A DNA stretch of 64,000 bases from Niabella aurantiaca DSM 17617 (GTDB lineage Bacteria; Bacteroidota; Bacteroidia; Chitinophagales; Chitinophagaceae): assembly GCF_000374125.1 (NCBI RefSeq), contig NZ_KB893643.1, forward strand, positions 255,645-319,644, read 5' to 3'. The notes beneath the pieces were generated by a model. The model ran no database searches. It saw only the letters and a list, made by a program, of their open reading frames with translations, and was not told where the DNA came from. Made by a program: the position numbers and the translations under genes. Of the stretch, positions 18,170-28,041 are shown piece by piece. Every line of letters begins with the position of its first letter. Within the stretch, counting starts at the first letter, position 1.

Positions 18170-18661
18170 TCACCGTGCTTGATATTCATTATCCATTACT
18201 TCCTCCAGCCAGACCGTTTTCCCCTTTTCCCTGCCGGTTATCGCTACCTGTACAAACGCGGTATCAACGCTGGCACCATGCCAATGCGGAATATCAGGCG
18301 AACATTTTATAACATCCCCTTTTCGCAACACCTTCTTTGGCTGACCCTTTTCCTGGTAATACCCGACTCCGTCCAGGGCCAGGATTATCTGACCCGCGGG
18401 GTGAGAATGCCATTTGGTTCTGGCTCCGGGCTCAAAAGTAACACTACCCACTGCCACCTGGTTGACGCTATCCGCGTTTACCAGCGTCTTTAACCAGGCC
18501 GTCCCGGTAAAATTATTATTGGAGATCTTTTCACCCTTTGGGAAAATGATATCCGCATTTGTATTTTCCTGAGATTTTTCTTTGGTTTCATTGCACGATA
18601 GTATACCCGCAACAACGCAAAACACCAATAAGAAATGTCCATTAAAATTTATTCTTTTCAT
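18170..18661 (-). CDS. Cupin-domain lipoprotein
   Basis: A 163-residue protein with a lipoprotein signal (LLVFCVVAGILSC) and one small cupin barrel. The metal-site motif is intact: GARTKWHSHPAGQIILALDG (two His and Gln/Glu position) and CSPDIPHWHGAS for the second motif. Such cupins often accompany carboxymuconolactone decarboxylase-like proteins, as here, where it starts 17 bp after that gene. It is the last gene of the five-gene operon led by the flavodoxin. Enzymatic role unknown. Confidence 0.85.
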   Translation of the reverse strand: MKRINFNGHFLLVFCVVAGILSCNETKEKSQENTNADIIFPKGEKISNNNFTGTAWLKTLVNADSVNQVAVGSVTFEPGARTKWHSHPAGQIILALDGVGYYQEKGQPKKVLRKGDVIKCSPDIPHWHGASVDTAFVQVAITGREKGKTVWLEEVMDNEYQAR

Positions 18662-18678
18662 TATTACCGTTTAAATAC

Positions 18679-19416
18679 TTATTTTTTACTCTTATTCTTC
18701 AACACCTCACTCACCACCTTCTTTGCATTCCTGGCTTCCTTTCTGCCAATCGCCTGCTTAATAACTTCTGTGAATTGCTGCAACTGGTCAGGTGCTATTC
18801 CCACATTCAGACAGATATTCAAGTGTGAGCGCAACATGGGTTCTACGCCTCCGATACTGCTAAGCACTGATACTGTTACCCATTCCCGCTCGGCATAGGT
18901 CAGTACATCACGTTCAAAAATATCAGCAAACAGGTGTTCTTTGAGGAAGATCTCTATTTCGGGAGCAAAAGCAGCATAGCCGGTTTTTTGATCCTTCTCC
19001 GGGACACCGGTTAATTTTTCCAATATGGCCTTACCCCGTTCGTACTTGCTAAGTTCACTACGTATCGGCGATGGCTTCGCACCCATAATATCATTAATAC
19101 CTTTAGCCTCACGTTCATCCAATACGGCCATAAATGTCTGTAGTCCGCGAAGGCTGCGCGGGAACCCGGCATAGGCATATAAATGAACAAGGACTTCCTT
19201 GATCTGGTTTACCGTCAAGCCCGCTTCCAATCCTGTATTCAGCTCTGCTTTAAGTTTTGACAGGTCACCCTTTCCTGCAACAGCAGCGATCCTGATAATG
19301 CTTTGCTCCCTGAGGGTCAAGATTACTCTTTTTTCCGGATCTCTTTGAGCATTTAACGCAAAGGGAGCAATACTTAATACAATTGCCAGTGCTATAAATA
19401 GTTTAAATGTTTTCAT
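18679..19416 (-). CDS. Exported carboxymuconolactone decarboxylase-family protein (two CMD domains)
   Basis: From the ATG at 19416 the protein is 245 residues and begins with a signal peptide (MKTFKLFIALAIVLSIAPFALNAQ); the frame continues upstream but that part overlaps the neighbouring gene. Two AhpD/CMD-like halves are seen, each with the ERVILTLREQSIIRIAAVAG / YAEREWVTVSVLSSIGG type core and the following LKAELNTGLEAGLTVNQIKEVLVHLYAYAGFP helix pair. The CxxC motif of AhpD is missing, so peroxidase-coupled chemistry is unlikely; lactone or aldehyde-related chemistry is possible. Spacing of 17 and 23 bp to neighbours indicates an operon. Confidence 0.87.
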   Translation of the reverse strand: MKTFKLFIALAIVLSIAPFALNAQRDPEKRVILTLREQSIIRIAAVAGKGDLSKLKAELNTGLEAGLTVNQIKEVLVHLYAYAGFPRSLRGLQTFMAVLDEREAKGINDIMGAKPSPIRSELSKYERGKAILEKLTGVPEKDQKTGYAAFAPEIEIFLKEHLFADIFERDVLTYAEREWVTVSVLSSIGGVEPMLRSHLNICLNVGIAPDQLQQFTEVIKQAIGRKEARNAKKVVSEVLKNKSKK

Positions 19417-19439
19417 GCCACAAAAGGTTTTCAGTGGCT

Positions 19440-19886
19440 TTATCTGCCGCCGGGAGTCAATAGCCTGGTAAACGATAATACACCTAATTTCCAATTGCCG
19501 TTCTGTTTTACATAAACCTCGGTGACCATAAACGGATTCGTTACTTCATTGCCACCTACAACAGCCAACAGGTCTATTCTATTTAAAAGAATGGCCGTAT
19601 TATCAATTACTTTCACGGATACCTCGTGAATATCTGCTTTCTTATACCAAATGCCGCCGCTTTTAATTGTTTCAAGTTCCCGCTGCTTTCCCCAGGAGCC
19701 GCCCATGTGAACAAACATAGATCTCTCATCAAAAAGGCTGTCCAGAACGGCAACATTTTTATCTGCCATCCATTGCCACTTTTCCCTCGATAGCTTAATA
19801 ATTTCCTGGTCTGCGGTGGAATTTTGTGCGGCTGACCATTGTGTACCTGCAATAGCTAAAAACAGGCCGAGCATTACTTTTTTCAT
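19440..19886 (-). CDS. Secreted NTF2-like (SnoaL/DUF4440-type) protein
   Basis: From the ATG at 19886 the product is 148 residues with a signal peptide (MKKVMLGLFLAIAGTQWSAAQ). The body follows the NTF2-like pattern: a first helix DQEIIKLSREKWQWMADKNVAVLDSLFDERSMFVHMGG, a kinked sheet and a final strand GNWKLGVLSFTRL. Members are cone-shaped binding or isomerase-like domains with varied roles. It lies 23 bp upstream of the CMD gene and 13 bp downstream of the alpha/beta hydrolase gene, within the same operon. Confidence 0.82.
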   Translation of the reverse strand: MKKVMLGLFLAIAGTQWSAAQNSTADQEIIKLSREKWQWMADKNVAVLDSLFDERSMFVHMGGSWGKQRELETIKSGGIWYKKADIHEVSVKVIDNTAILLNRIDLLAVVGGNEVTNPFMVTEVYVKQNGNWKLGVLSFTRLLTPGGR

Positions 19887-19899
19887 ACTGAAAATGATT

Positions 19900-20961
19900 T
19901 TATAGATTCCTGCCAAAAAAATCAACCAGTTTATTAACTGCCTTATTTACATATTCCGGCTTCCAATAGGTTTGTATATGAGTAGCGCCATCAATCAGAA
20001 ATAATTCTTTGTTTTTTGCATTTGTTGCTTTTTTAAACGCTTCATCTGTCATGTATTTTGTATCGGCCTTACTTCCTGCCATCATTAAGAGGGGCTGGTT
20101 GATTAATTCAATCTGATCGGTAGCATCCCAGCTCATCAGGTCCGTTAAGCTGCTCGTAGTGTACAAAAAGGTTGCATTGGGATGTGCATGGGTTCTGTAA
20201 TAGTATTCAAATCCTTCCCGATACAGATCGGTCGGGGTTTTGGCAATTTCGGCATCTGTAATGCTCGCTACGCCCGAATACAGCATTTTACCACCGGCGG
20301 CCTCCTGCGCACGCGCATCTGAAGCTTGTTTTACGCGTTCCTGTATGGTAGCTAATTGCGAATTCTGAAACCCGTTGCGTCTTACCTCGCCGGAATTAAA
20401 CATACTCAATGTTGCTACAGCTTTAAATCGTTTATCCGATTGGGCAGCTTTCAGTGTATAACCACCACCACCACAAATACCCAAAGCGCCCAGACGATTG
20501 GCATCAACTCCTGCATACTGGCCAATAAAGTCAGCCATACCGCGAATATCTTCAGTCCGGTATTGAGGTTTATCAGTATGGCGGGGTTCTCCGCCACTCG
20601 CGCCCTGGTACGCTGCATCCGCAGCAATAGTGATATATCCGTTTTCTGCCAGGCGCTGGGCATATAACCCGGCAGTTTGTTCTTTTATACCTCCGTTAGG
20701 ATGTGCTACCACTACTGCCGGATATTTCTTTGAAGTATCGTAGTTGGCTGGCGTATAAATATTCGCTGCTATATCGATCCCGTTCAGCTTATAGGTTACA
20801 GGGTGAATATTTACTTTCCCTTTTTCATTCTTCGTTATTGCCCCCTCATATACCAATGTAAAGGGGTTTTGTTGATACCTCTTTTCTGTAGATTGCGCAT
20901 TTACCATATCAGTAGCAGCGAGTGAGGTTGCTATTGCGATTATTGATGTTAATTTTTTCAT
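19900..20961 (-). CDS. Exported alpha/beta hydrolase with Cys in the nucleophile elbow (YcjY-like)
   Basis: A 353-residue protein with a signal peptide (about 1-22, ending VNAQ). It has the alpha/beta hydrolase core: YPAVVVAHPNGGIKEQ (oxyanion region), the nucleophile elbow GALGICGGGGYT (about residue 160-170), PLLMMAGSKADTKYM (acid) and LIDGATHIQTYW (His). The elbow holds Cys, not Ser, as in YcjY-like and dienelactone hydrolase-type members. The substrate is unknown; dienelactone or ester cleavage is plausible. It follows the flavodoxin gene by 42 bp and precedes the NTF2-like gene by 13 bp. Confidence 0.87.
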   Translation of the reverse strand: MKKLTSIIAIATSLAATDMVNAQSTEKRYQQNPFTLVYEGAITKNEKGKVNIHPVTYKLNGIDIAANIYTPANYDTSKKYPAVVVAHPNGGIKEQTAGLYAQRLAENGYITIAADAAYQGASGGEPRHTDKPQYRTEDIRGMADFIGQYAGVDANRLGALGICGGGGYTLKAAQSDKRFKAVATLSMFNSGEVRRNGFQNSQLATIQERVKQASDARAQEAAGGKMLYSGVASITDAEIAKTPTDLYREGFEYYYRTHAHPNATFLYTTSSLTDLMSWDATDQIELINQPLLMMAGSKADTKYMTDEAFKKATNAKNKELFLIDGATHIQTYWKPEYVNKAVNKLVDFFGRNL

Positions 20962-21003
20962 TTTATATTTATCCTTTTGAAGCGTTAATGCATTTATTAC
21001 TTA

Positions 21004-21654
21004 TCATTTTACAAAGCCTATTTTATTCAACCAGTTTTGTACCGCTATCTGTACCTGCTTTTCTTTGCCACCTTGCATCACAAATAAAACTCCGTCCTTT
21101 TCTATACCGCCTTTGGTAGAAAAGCCTTCCAGAACTTTACTCCTCGGGCAAAGTTGTTTTACCGTTTCAAAACTGCTGCCAACACCATATCCTGCATTGG
21201 TATTAAAAGGCACCACCGTTTTACCACTCAGATCATACTCGTTTAAAAAGCTTTTCATGGGTGGAGGTAATTGCGTACCCCAGCTAGGAAACCCGACAAA
21301 AACTACATCGTATTTTTCAATGCTGTCAATAGTAGTTTTTAGTGGTGGCAAAGATCCCGTTTCATTTTCCCTTGCTACCTGGTCTACCGTTTTTTTATAA
21401 TCAGCCGGGTATGGCGTTTTTAATTCCAGCCCCACCAGGTCACCGCCTGTTTGCATATGAATTATTTCGGCTACGGCTTTGGTGTTTTTTGTTCTTGATG
21501 AGTAAACGATCAGCACTTTTTTATCTTTCGGTAATTCGCCTTTTTCAGGCAAGGGGTTTTCTTTTTCAGATACTGGGGCTTCCGCCCTTGAACAGGAGGT
21601 GAGCATTAAAAGAAAAATGTTTAGTAATAACCCGTATAATTTAACCCGTTTCAT
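21004..21654 (-). CDS. Lipoprotein flavodoxin
   Basis: A product of 216 residues from the ATG at 21654; another ATG lies at 21666. The N-terminus is a lipoprotein signal (LLLNIFLLMLTSC). The flavodoxin fold is clear: VLIVYSSRTKNTKAVAEIIH for the phosphate-binding loop of FMN, YDVVFVGFPSWGTQLPPPMKSFL, and VVPFNTNAGYGVGSSFETVKQLCP. An outer-surface or periplasmic flavoprotein reductase or electron carrier is implied. It is the first gene of a five-gene operon; upstream lies operator copy 1 (21704-21732) with a GAACTTTG box at 21676-21683. Confidence 0.9.
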   Translation of the reverse strand: MKRVKLYGLLLNIFLLMLTSCSRAEAPVSEKENPLPEKGELPKDKKVLIVYSSRTKNTKAVAEIIHMQTGGDLVGLELKTPYPADYKKTVDQVARENETGSLPPLKTTIDSIEKYDVVFVGFPSWGTQLPPPMKSFLNEYDLSGKTVVPFNTNAGYGVGSSFETVKQLCPRSKVLEGFSTKGGIEKDGVLFVMQGGKEKQVQIAVQNWLNKIGFVK

Positions 21655-21675
21655 TTCTGCTGTCATTTAATGATA

Positions 21676-21683
21676 CAAAGTTC
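21676..21683 (-). promoter_or_regulatory. Candidate -7 box of the flavodoxin operon
   Basis: Minus-strand GAACTTTG, one base off the Bacteroidota TAnnTTTG consensus, lies 22 bp before the ATG at 21654 (or 10 bp before 21666) and exactly 20 bp from the operator at 21704-21732. The same box at the same distance occurs before the aldo/keto reductase gene. Confidence 0.55.
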
Positions 21684-21703
21684 TAAAGGACAAAGAAGTT
21701 TTA

Positions 21704-21732
21704 TGGTAGACGGATTCCTGGAATTACTACCA
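21704..21732 (-). promoter_or_regulatory. 29 bp operator-like sequence, copy 1
   Basis: It matches 23897-23925 at 24 of 29 positions, and the similarity continues for 11 more bases (9 identical). Ends are inverted, TGGTAG ... CTACCA. It lies 20 bp upstream of the GAACTTTG box of the flavodoxin operon, over the -33 region, where an AraC-type activator would bind. The likely binder is the AraC protein encoded at 23999. Confidence 0.65.
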
Positions 21733-21735
21733 ATA

Positions 21736-23844
<2,109 letters not shown>

Positions 23845-23868
23845 TTATGCTTTTTTAATTGAATAGTG

Positions 23869-23876
23869 CAAAGTTC
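23869..23876 (-). promoter_or_regulatory. Candidate -7 box of the aldo/keto reductase operon
   Basis: Minus-strand GAACTTTG 27 bp before the ATG at 23841 and exactly 20 bp from operator copy 2. The context GGAACTTTGCAC parallels AGAACTTTGTAT before the flavodoxin. Confidence 0.55.
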
Positions 23877-23896
23877 CGATCTGAAAATGAGGCAGT

Positions 23897-23925
23897 TGGT
23901 ATACAGATTACTGGTTTTACTACCA
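23897..23925 (-). promoter_or_regulatory. 29 bp operator-like sequence, copy 2
   Basis: Begins TGGTATACAGATTACTGG and ends TTACTACCA on the plus strand; 24 of 29 bases equal copy 1. It sits between the aldo/keto reductase and the AraC gene, so it could serve activation of the former and autoregulation of the latter. Confidence 0.65.
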
Positions 23926-23998
23926 TTATTACTGATTGGATGTGAGGAAAAGCTTCTGTTATCAGGGAGTTTGTACTTTTACATTAGAAAACAAGGAT

Positions 23999-24892
23999 AT
24001 GGAAAGAGCAATTACCTTTAATACCGTTCACGACTATAATGTCTTCAACAATAACCCCACCTTACATCCGCTGGTAAACATTGTCGATCTCTCCAAGGCG
24101 GACCCCAGGTCAGGCCACCGGATGACCTTTAATATTTTTTGCATTGTACTAAAAAACATAAAGTGTGGGGACATCCGGTATGGTAATAATTATTATGACT
24201 ACCAGGAAGGGACTTTGGTGTTTTTTTCTCCCGGCCAGGTAATCGATGTCACGAATCCCGAAGTATACCAGCCCACGGGAACAGCGCTAATCTTTCATCC
24301 GGATCTGTTGCTCAATACGCCACTTGGCAAGCGAATGAATGAATTCAGCTTTTTTTCTTACCAAACAAATGAAGCACTTCATCTGTCTGAACGGGAGAAG
24401 AAGATTATACTGGAATGTTTTGACAAAATTACTTATGAATTAAGCCAGTCCATCGATAAGCACAGCAAAACGCTGATCGCTTCCAACATTGAGCTGTTTT
24501 TAAACTATTGTACCCGGTTTTACGACCGGCAATTTATTACCCGCGAAAATGTTAACCGGGGCATACTGGAAAAATTTGAAGAATTGCTAAACAATTATTT
24601 TGTCTCTGAAAAACCGCAGCTGATCGGTTTGCCTTCGGTTGCTTATTGTGCTGGTGAGCTACATTTGTCCGCCAATTACTTTGGAGATTTAATCAAAAAA
24701 GAAACTGGGAAATCGGCCCAGGAATACATCCAGAATAAAATAATAGATACAGCAAAGAATAAGATATATGATGCTGGCAAAACCGTTAATCAAATTGCTT
24801 ATGAGCTGGGCTTTAAATATCCCCAACATTTTACTCGCTTATTTAAGCAAAAAACCGGCGTAACTCCTAATGAATACAGGAGCATGAACTGA
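23999..24892 (+). CDS. AraC-family transcriptional regulator
   Basis: A protein of 297 residues if started at the ATG at 23999 (MERAITFNTVHDYNVFNN); the frame is open back to 23936, but that part would run into operator-adjacent sequence and is not typical. The N-terminal half is a cupin-like sensor region (IKCGDIRYGNNYYDYQEGTLVFFSPGQVIDV). The C-terminal AraC DNA-binding domain has both helix-turn-helix units: LSANYFGDLIKKETGKSAQEYI and VNQIAYELGFKYPQHFTRLFKQKTGVTPNEYR. It is divergent from the aldo/keto reductase gene and is the obvious candidate to bind the paired 29 bp sites. Ligand unknown; by analogy to YqhC, aldehydes or other electrophiles. Confidence 0.9.
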   Translation: MERAITFNTVHDYNVFNNNPTLHPLVNIVDLSKADPRSGHRMTFNIFCIVLKNIKCGDIRYGNNYYDYQEGTLVFFSPGQVIDVTNPEVYQPTGTALIFHPDLLLNTPLGKRMNEFSFFSYQTNEALHLSEREKKIILECFDKITYELSQSIDKHSKTLIASNIELFLNYCTRFYDRQFITRENVNRGILEKFEELLNNYFVSEKPQLIGLPSVAYCAGELHLSANYFGDLIKKETGKSAQEYIQNKIIDTAKNKIYDAGKTVNQIAYELGFKYPQHFTRLFKQKTGVTPNEYRSMN

Positions 24893-25001
24893 AGAGGATA
24901 GTTCTTCCGTTTATTTGAAGCATTAACGATGATTACGTATCAAATCTAACCGTTTGGCTCCAGGAGATTGTTAAAATCAGACATTAAGCAGTTCATTATT
25001 T

Positions 25002-25262
25002 TTAAGAAATCTGTTCCACTGCTGTGATAACTTCATGAATGCCGAACGGCTTATTAATAAAAGCTTCAGCGCAGGCGTCTTCTACATTGCTAAACTGATA
25101 TGCCGACATAATGATCACTGGTATATGGTTTGTTAAGCCGTTTCCTTTTATTTTCCTGACGCAGTGCTGCCTGCTGGCTCCTGGTGAGGAAAATATTACC
25201 CCTTCTTTCCCTTGAAAATGAAAAATAATATCTGAGCTATGATTTTGTAAAAAGAGTACCTG
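25002..25262 (-). pseudogene. Decayed response-regulator receiver domain
   Basis: The minus strand is open for 86 codons between stops and has no start codon. Its second half reads NHIPVIIMSAYQFSNVEDAC and then AFINKPFGIHEVITAVEQIS, the beta4, beta5 and alpha5 parts of a CheY-like receiver with the conserved Lys-Pro. The first half keeps SSDIIFHFQG where the phospho-Asp motif (DxxLxD) should be, but the Asp is gone and spacing is disturbed. It is best read as a remnant of a single-domain response regulator. Confidence 0.6.
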
Positions 25263-25446
25263 TTAGCGGCTCTTTATATGCGCTCTTTATAAAAAAACAT
25301 TTGTGGGGGACCGGTCATTGCAGATACACATCAAACCTGTGATATATGTAAGTCTGGCATATAAATATGTAACGCAAATAACGACAAATTGAAGATCTTT
25401 ATAAACATTGACCTCCCAGGCATCTAATTTTAGGCGTTTTCAAATT

Positions 25447-25659
25447 ATGAACATAATGGCTACTAAAAGCAATCGCTTTTTTGAACCGGCAACGGACGGA
25501 AAAGGAAATCTGAAACAGACGGAAAAGGGAACCATCGGGTTGAAAAAAACCTGGTTCATACTTGAACCGAAAGAAAAAAAGATGAGATCATCCCGGGGGG
25601 TACTAGCTAACTATTCAAAGATGCGTGAGCGGATTCTAAAATTTGTAAGAAGCATACAG
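25447..25659 (+). CDS. Small basic hypothetical protein
   Basis: About 71 residues from the ATG at 25447 (another ATG at 25456; an upstream TTG at 25408 is less likely). The stop codon is at 25663-25665. It is Lys/Arg-rich (TKSNRFFEPATDGKGNLKQ ... LEPKEKKMRSS) with no membrane segment or known motif. It lies in the stress/cold region among other short proteins. Function unknown. Confidence 0.45.
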
Positions 25660-25747
25660 CTGTAGCAAATTTATTGAACAGGTGAAGATCTGTTATTAAT
25701 AAAAACAAATGTCAACCATAACCCTTTTCCTATATAAAGGTTGCATT

Positions 25748-26011
25748 ATGCAAAAAATGCCTTTATTTAATACAAAAGATAAACTGAGCACGGTGTATAA
25801 AATAATGGCTGTGAATTTTATACGTATCGAAAAAGTGGCTCAATTTATAATAGAAGCGCCGGATGATTTTGTTTTTGAAGATGTTTCAAATGATGTACTA
25901 CTCCAAATGTGTAATAATGCAAAGCAAAGGATCAACCATCATTTTATAGCCGTTAAGACGACGTCCTTTAGCAGGTGCTACAAATTCATTCAAAAGAGGG
26001 CCTTTACATAA
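25748..26011 (+). CDS. Small hypothetical protein
   Basis: A frame of 87 codons from the ATG at 25748; an alternative ATG at 25709 adds 13 residues. It contains an acidic patch (IIEAPDDFVFEDVSNDVLLQM) followed by a basic C-terminus (VKTTSFSRCYKFIQKRAFT). No family recognised. Confidence 0.4.
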   Translation: MQKMPLFNTKDKLSTVYKIMAVNFIRIEKVAQFIIEAPDDFVFEDVSNDVLLQMCNNAKQRINHHFIAVKTTSFSRCYKFIQKRAFT

Positions 26012-26114
26012 GGCCGGTTGTTAACATACTGTTCACCTGAGGATGTAAAAAAGACGTTTAAAATCAGCGTCTGAATACATTTTCAAAAAAGTTAAGGGTT
26101 TAATAAAAGGAATT

Positions 26115-26339
26115 ATGCATATTCCTGTTCAATTTGAATTTGAAGGAAAAAAAATCTTTGGTGAGCTGAGAAGAAGCAAGAAGATGAATTCCAGACATTA
26201 CCGGTTATATATTAACAACCGGGAAGTGGGGGAATTTTTTAAAACAGAACGTTTCGGATGGCAATATACAACCCAACAGGGATACTTTCCGGTTATAGCC
26301 ATGCAGCTATTGCCATATGTGGATGAAAGAGAAGACTGA
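26115..26339 (+). CDS. Small hypothetical protein
   Basis: A 74-residue protein that looks like a compact beta-rich domain (FEFEGKKIFGELRRSK, YRLYINNREVGEFFKT, WQYTTQQGYFPVIA). Composition is protein-like and a purine-rich AAAAGGAA lies just before the ATG. No family name recognised. Confidence 0.55.
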   Translation: MHIPVQFEFEGKKIFGELRRSKKMNSRHYRLYINNREVGEFFKTERFGWQYTTQQGYFPVIAMQLLPYVDERED

Positions 26340-26374
26340 TAAAAATTGCTACAGTTATTTTGGGCACCTGAGTT

Positions 26375-26650
26375 CTACAGAGTTGGGAAAGCGCTGCGCC
26401 TGATCCAGTTAAAAGCGGAAACCTCACTTTTCGCAGCATCCGGCAGATCCCGCGTAATGGTCTGCTCAATGATCCTGCCTTCCAGAAGGCTTACCCGCCC
26501 GGCCAATGATGCGTAAAAGTTGATCAGGTAAAGCACCTGATCGCCATTATTTTTATCAAATCTTCTGCGGCTGGGCTGGCCACTAAAAGCAGGCTGTTCG
26601 TTGTTCCAGGTATAGTGGGTGCCCGACAGATCTTGTTTTTGGAAATGCAT
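26375..26650 (-). CDS. Small hypothetical protein
   Basis: About 91 residues from the ATG at 26650 (MHFQKQDLSGTHYTWN); the frame can start at 26674. It combines an N-terminal polar part ending in SRRRFDKNNGDQVLYLINFY with a helical C-terminal part (LAGRVSLLEGRIIEQTITRDLP). No family recognised. Confidence 0.45.
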   Translation of the reverse strand: MHFQKQDLSGTHYTWNNEQPAFSGQPSRRRFDKNNGDQVLYLINFYASLAGRVSLLEGRIIEQTITRDLPDAAKSEVSAFNWIRRSAFPTL

Positions 26651-26708
26651 GGTACATGTTTTAAAATGAAGCACACTGAGTACTCACAACAGTTATACTA
26701 TTAAAAAA

Positions 26709-26730
26709 GAAGGGGCCGGACGGCCCCTTC
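26709..26730 (-). terminator. Rho-independent terminator of the RRM gene
   Basis: Perfect stem GAAGGGGCC (26709-26717) and GGCCCCTTC (26722-26730) with a 4-base loop, followed on the minus strand by a run of six T. It lies 10 bp past the RRM stop codon. Confidence 0.85.
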
Positions 26731-26739
26731 GAACATTTA

Positions 26740-27006
26740 TTACCATTTTCTATTAGACCGCTCTTCCCGTTCTTTTGCAGCCGAAACAGCAATTCTCCTG
26801 CCATCGACATCCTTACCGTCCAGCTCTTTCATTGCAAGTGTGGCATCTGAAACTGAGCCCATTTCTACGAAACCAAAGCCCCGGCTCTTCCCGGTGGTTC
26901 TATCCATAATTACTTTGGCAGAAGACACTTGTCCGAAGCTGCTAAAAAGTTCGCGCAAATCATCGTCAGAGGCATGAAACCCCAGGTTTGAAACATACAT
27001 GTTCAT
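26740..27006 (-). CDS. RRM RNA-binding protein
   Basis: An 88-residue single RNA recognition motif. RNP2 (MYVSNLGF) and RNP1 (KSRGFGFVEM) are both intact, with the usual GKDVDGRRIAVSAAK end. This short bacterial RRM type is widespread in Bacteroidota and cyanobacteria and is often induced by cold; it acts as an RNA chaperone in the cytoplasm. The leader (27007-27229) is long and A/T-rich, which would suit post-transcriptional control. A strong terminator follows. Confidence 0.92.
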   Translation of the reverse strand: MNMYVSNLGFHASDDDLRELFSSFGQVSSAKVIMDRTTGKSRGFGFVEMGSVSDATLAMKELDGKDVDGRRIAVSAAKEREERSNRKW

Positions 27007-27229
27007 TGTAAATAAATTTTTCTTTTAAAAAATAGAGGCTAAATGCGGCAGCAAAAAAAGAAGAAGGAGAAAAATAAATGCTATTGGTGCGTAGTAGATA
27101 TGTAACTGATCCTGACTTGAAGTGATGGAGTATTTATGCCTATCCTTGTAAAGATAAGGCTTTTTAGGCAAATGTGAGTTTTTCTTTTTAAGGGATTAAG
27201 AGAATTAAAGTAGGGATGCCATTTGCATC

Positions 27230-27508
27230 CTATATCCACCAAATGCCCTGTGCCACAAGGTTGCAGGATTTTATAAACAAATGAGTGACATCGCCTGGAG
27301 ATGGAAACATACCACGCGCGCTGCCTGGTGTTATGAGTTCTATTATATCGTTTTTGGAATTTATAGAACAGATCTCAAATACATCCGTATCCTTTTTGCG
27401 TTCCTCATCAAATTGTTCTTCAGGAGCTCCGCTGGAAGGAAATCTTTTTATAATATCTCCTTTCCGTAATAACGGAACCTGTGCTGTTGAGATCTTTTTG
27501 CTGGTCAT
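27230..27508 (-). CDS. Small hypothetical protein
   Basis: 92 residues from an ATG at 27508. It contains LLRKGDIIKRFPSSGAPEEQFDEERKKDTDVFEICSI, which resembles a small beta-barrel entry (GDII...F) with an acidic insertion, and ends with hydrophobic QGIWWI. No family recognised; composition supports a real gene moderately. Confidence 0.5.
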   Translation of the reverse strand: MTSKKISTAQVPLLRKGDIIKRFPSSGAPEEQFDEERKKDTDVFEICSINSKNDIIELITPGSARGMFPSPGDVTHLFIKSCNLVAQGIWWI

Positions 27509-27758
27509 ATCAAACAGTTTAGCAGATAAAAAATTTTAATGATGATTGAAGCAGGCACCGGAAAGGAAGTAGTACAAAAGGGAAGACACTACAGCCGAAA
27601 ACGATCCGCAGAAAAGAATATTGTAGTATAAACATAAAGGAAGCTTTCTTTTGAGCAACCAGGCACACTATATTCCTTACTGAGACGAATAAAGCTTCTT
27701 TATTAATTCCGTGAATCTTCTGGTAGCTGAATATTCTTTAAAGCCAGGAATAAACGAT

Positions 27759-27989
27759 TTAAACTGAAATAGCTACTTTTTTAATATCGGTAACAATGTA
27801 GTAGAGCGATCCGCTTCTTAATTCATTATAGCCATCCCAATCGTCTAAATGTATCGTCGTACCTGTGGCCGCATAATTGTTTAACAATGCAATAGCGTTT
27901 CCGGTAAAACAGACATTCGTCGATATGTTTTCTTTATCCCCGCCCAGGATGTTCAGTTTGTTGCCTGCATGAAATTGATGTTTGGACAT
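27759..27989 (-). CDS. Small hypothetical protein
   Basis: 76 residues: MSKHQFHAGNKLNILGGDKE ... GTTIHLDDWDGYNELRSGSLYYIVTDIK. It looks like a compact beta domain and has a plausible A-rich leader. No known family. It lies between the desaturase and RRM regions in the same direction. Confidence 0.5.
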   Translation of the reverse strand: MSKHQFHAGNKLNILGGDKENISTNVCFTGNAIALLNNYAATGTTIHLDDWDGYNELRSGSLYYIVTDIKKVAISV

Positions 27990-28041
27990 AAAAGTTGTTT
28001 TTAAATTATAGTAAATAAAGCGGGTAGAAAAATACGTTTCC

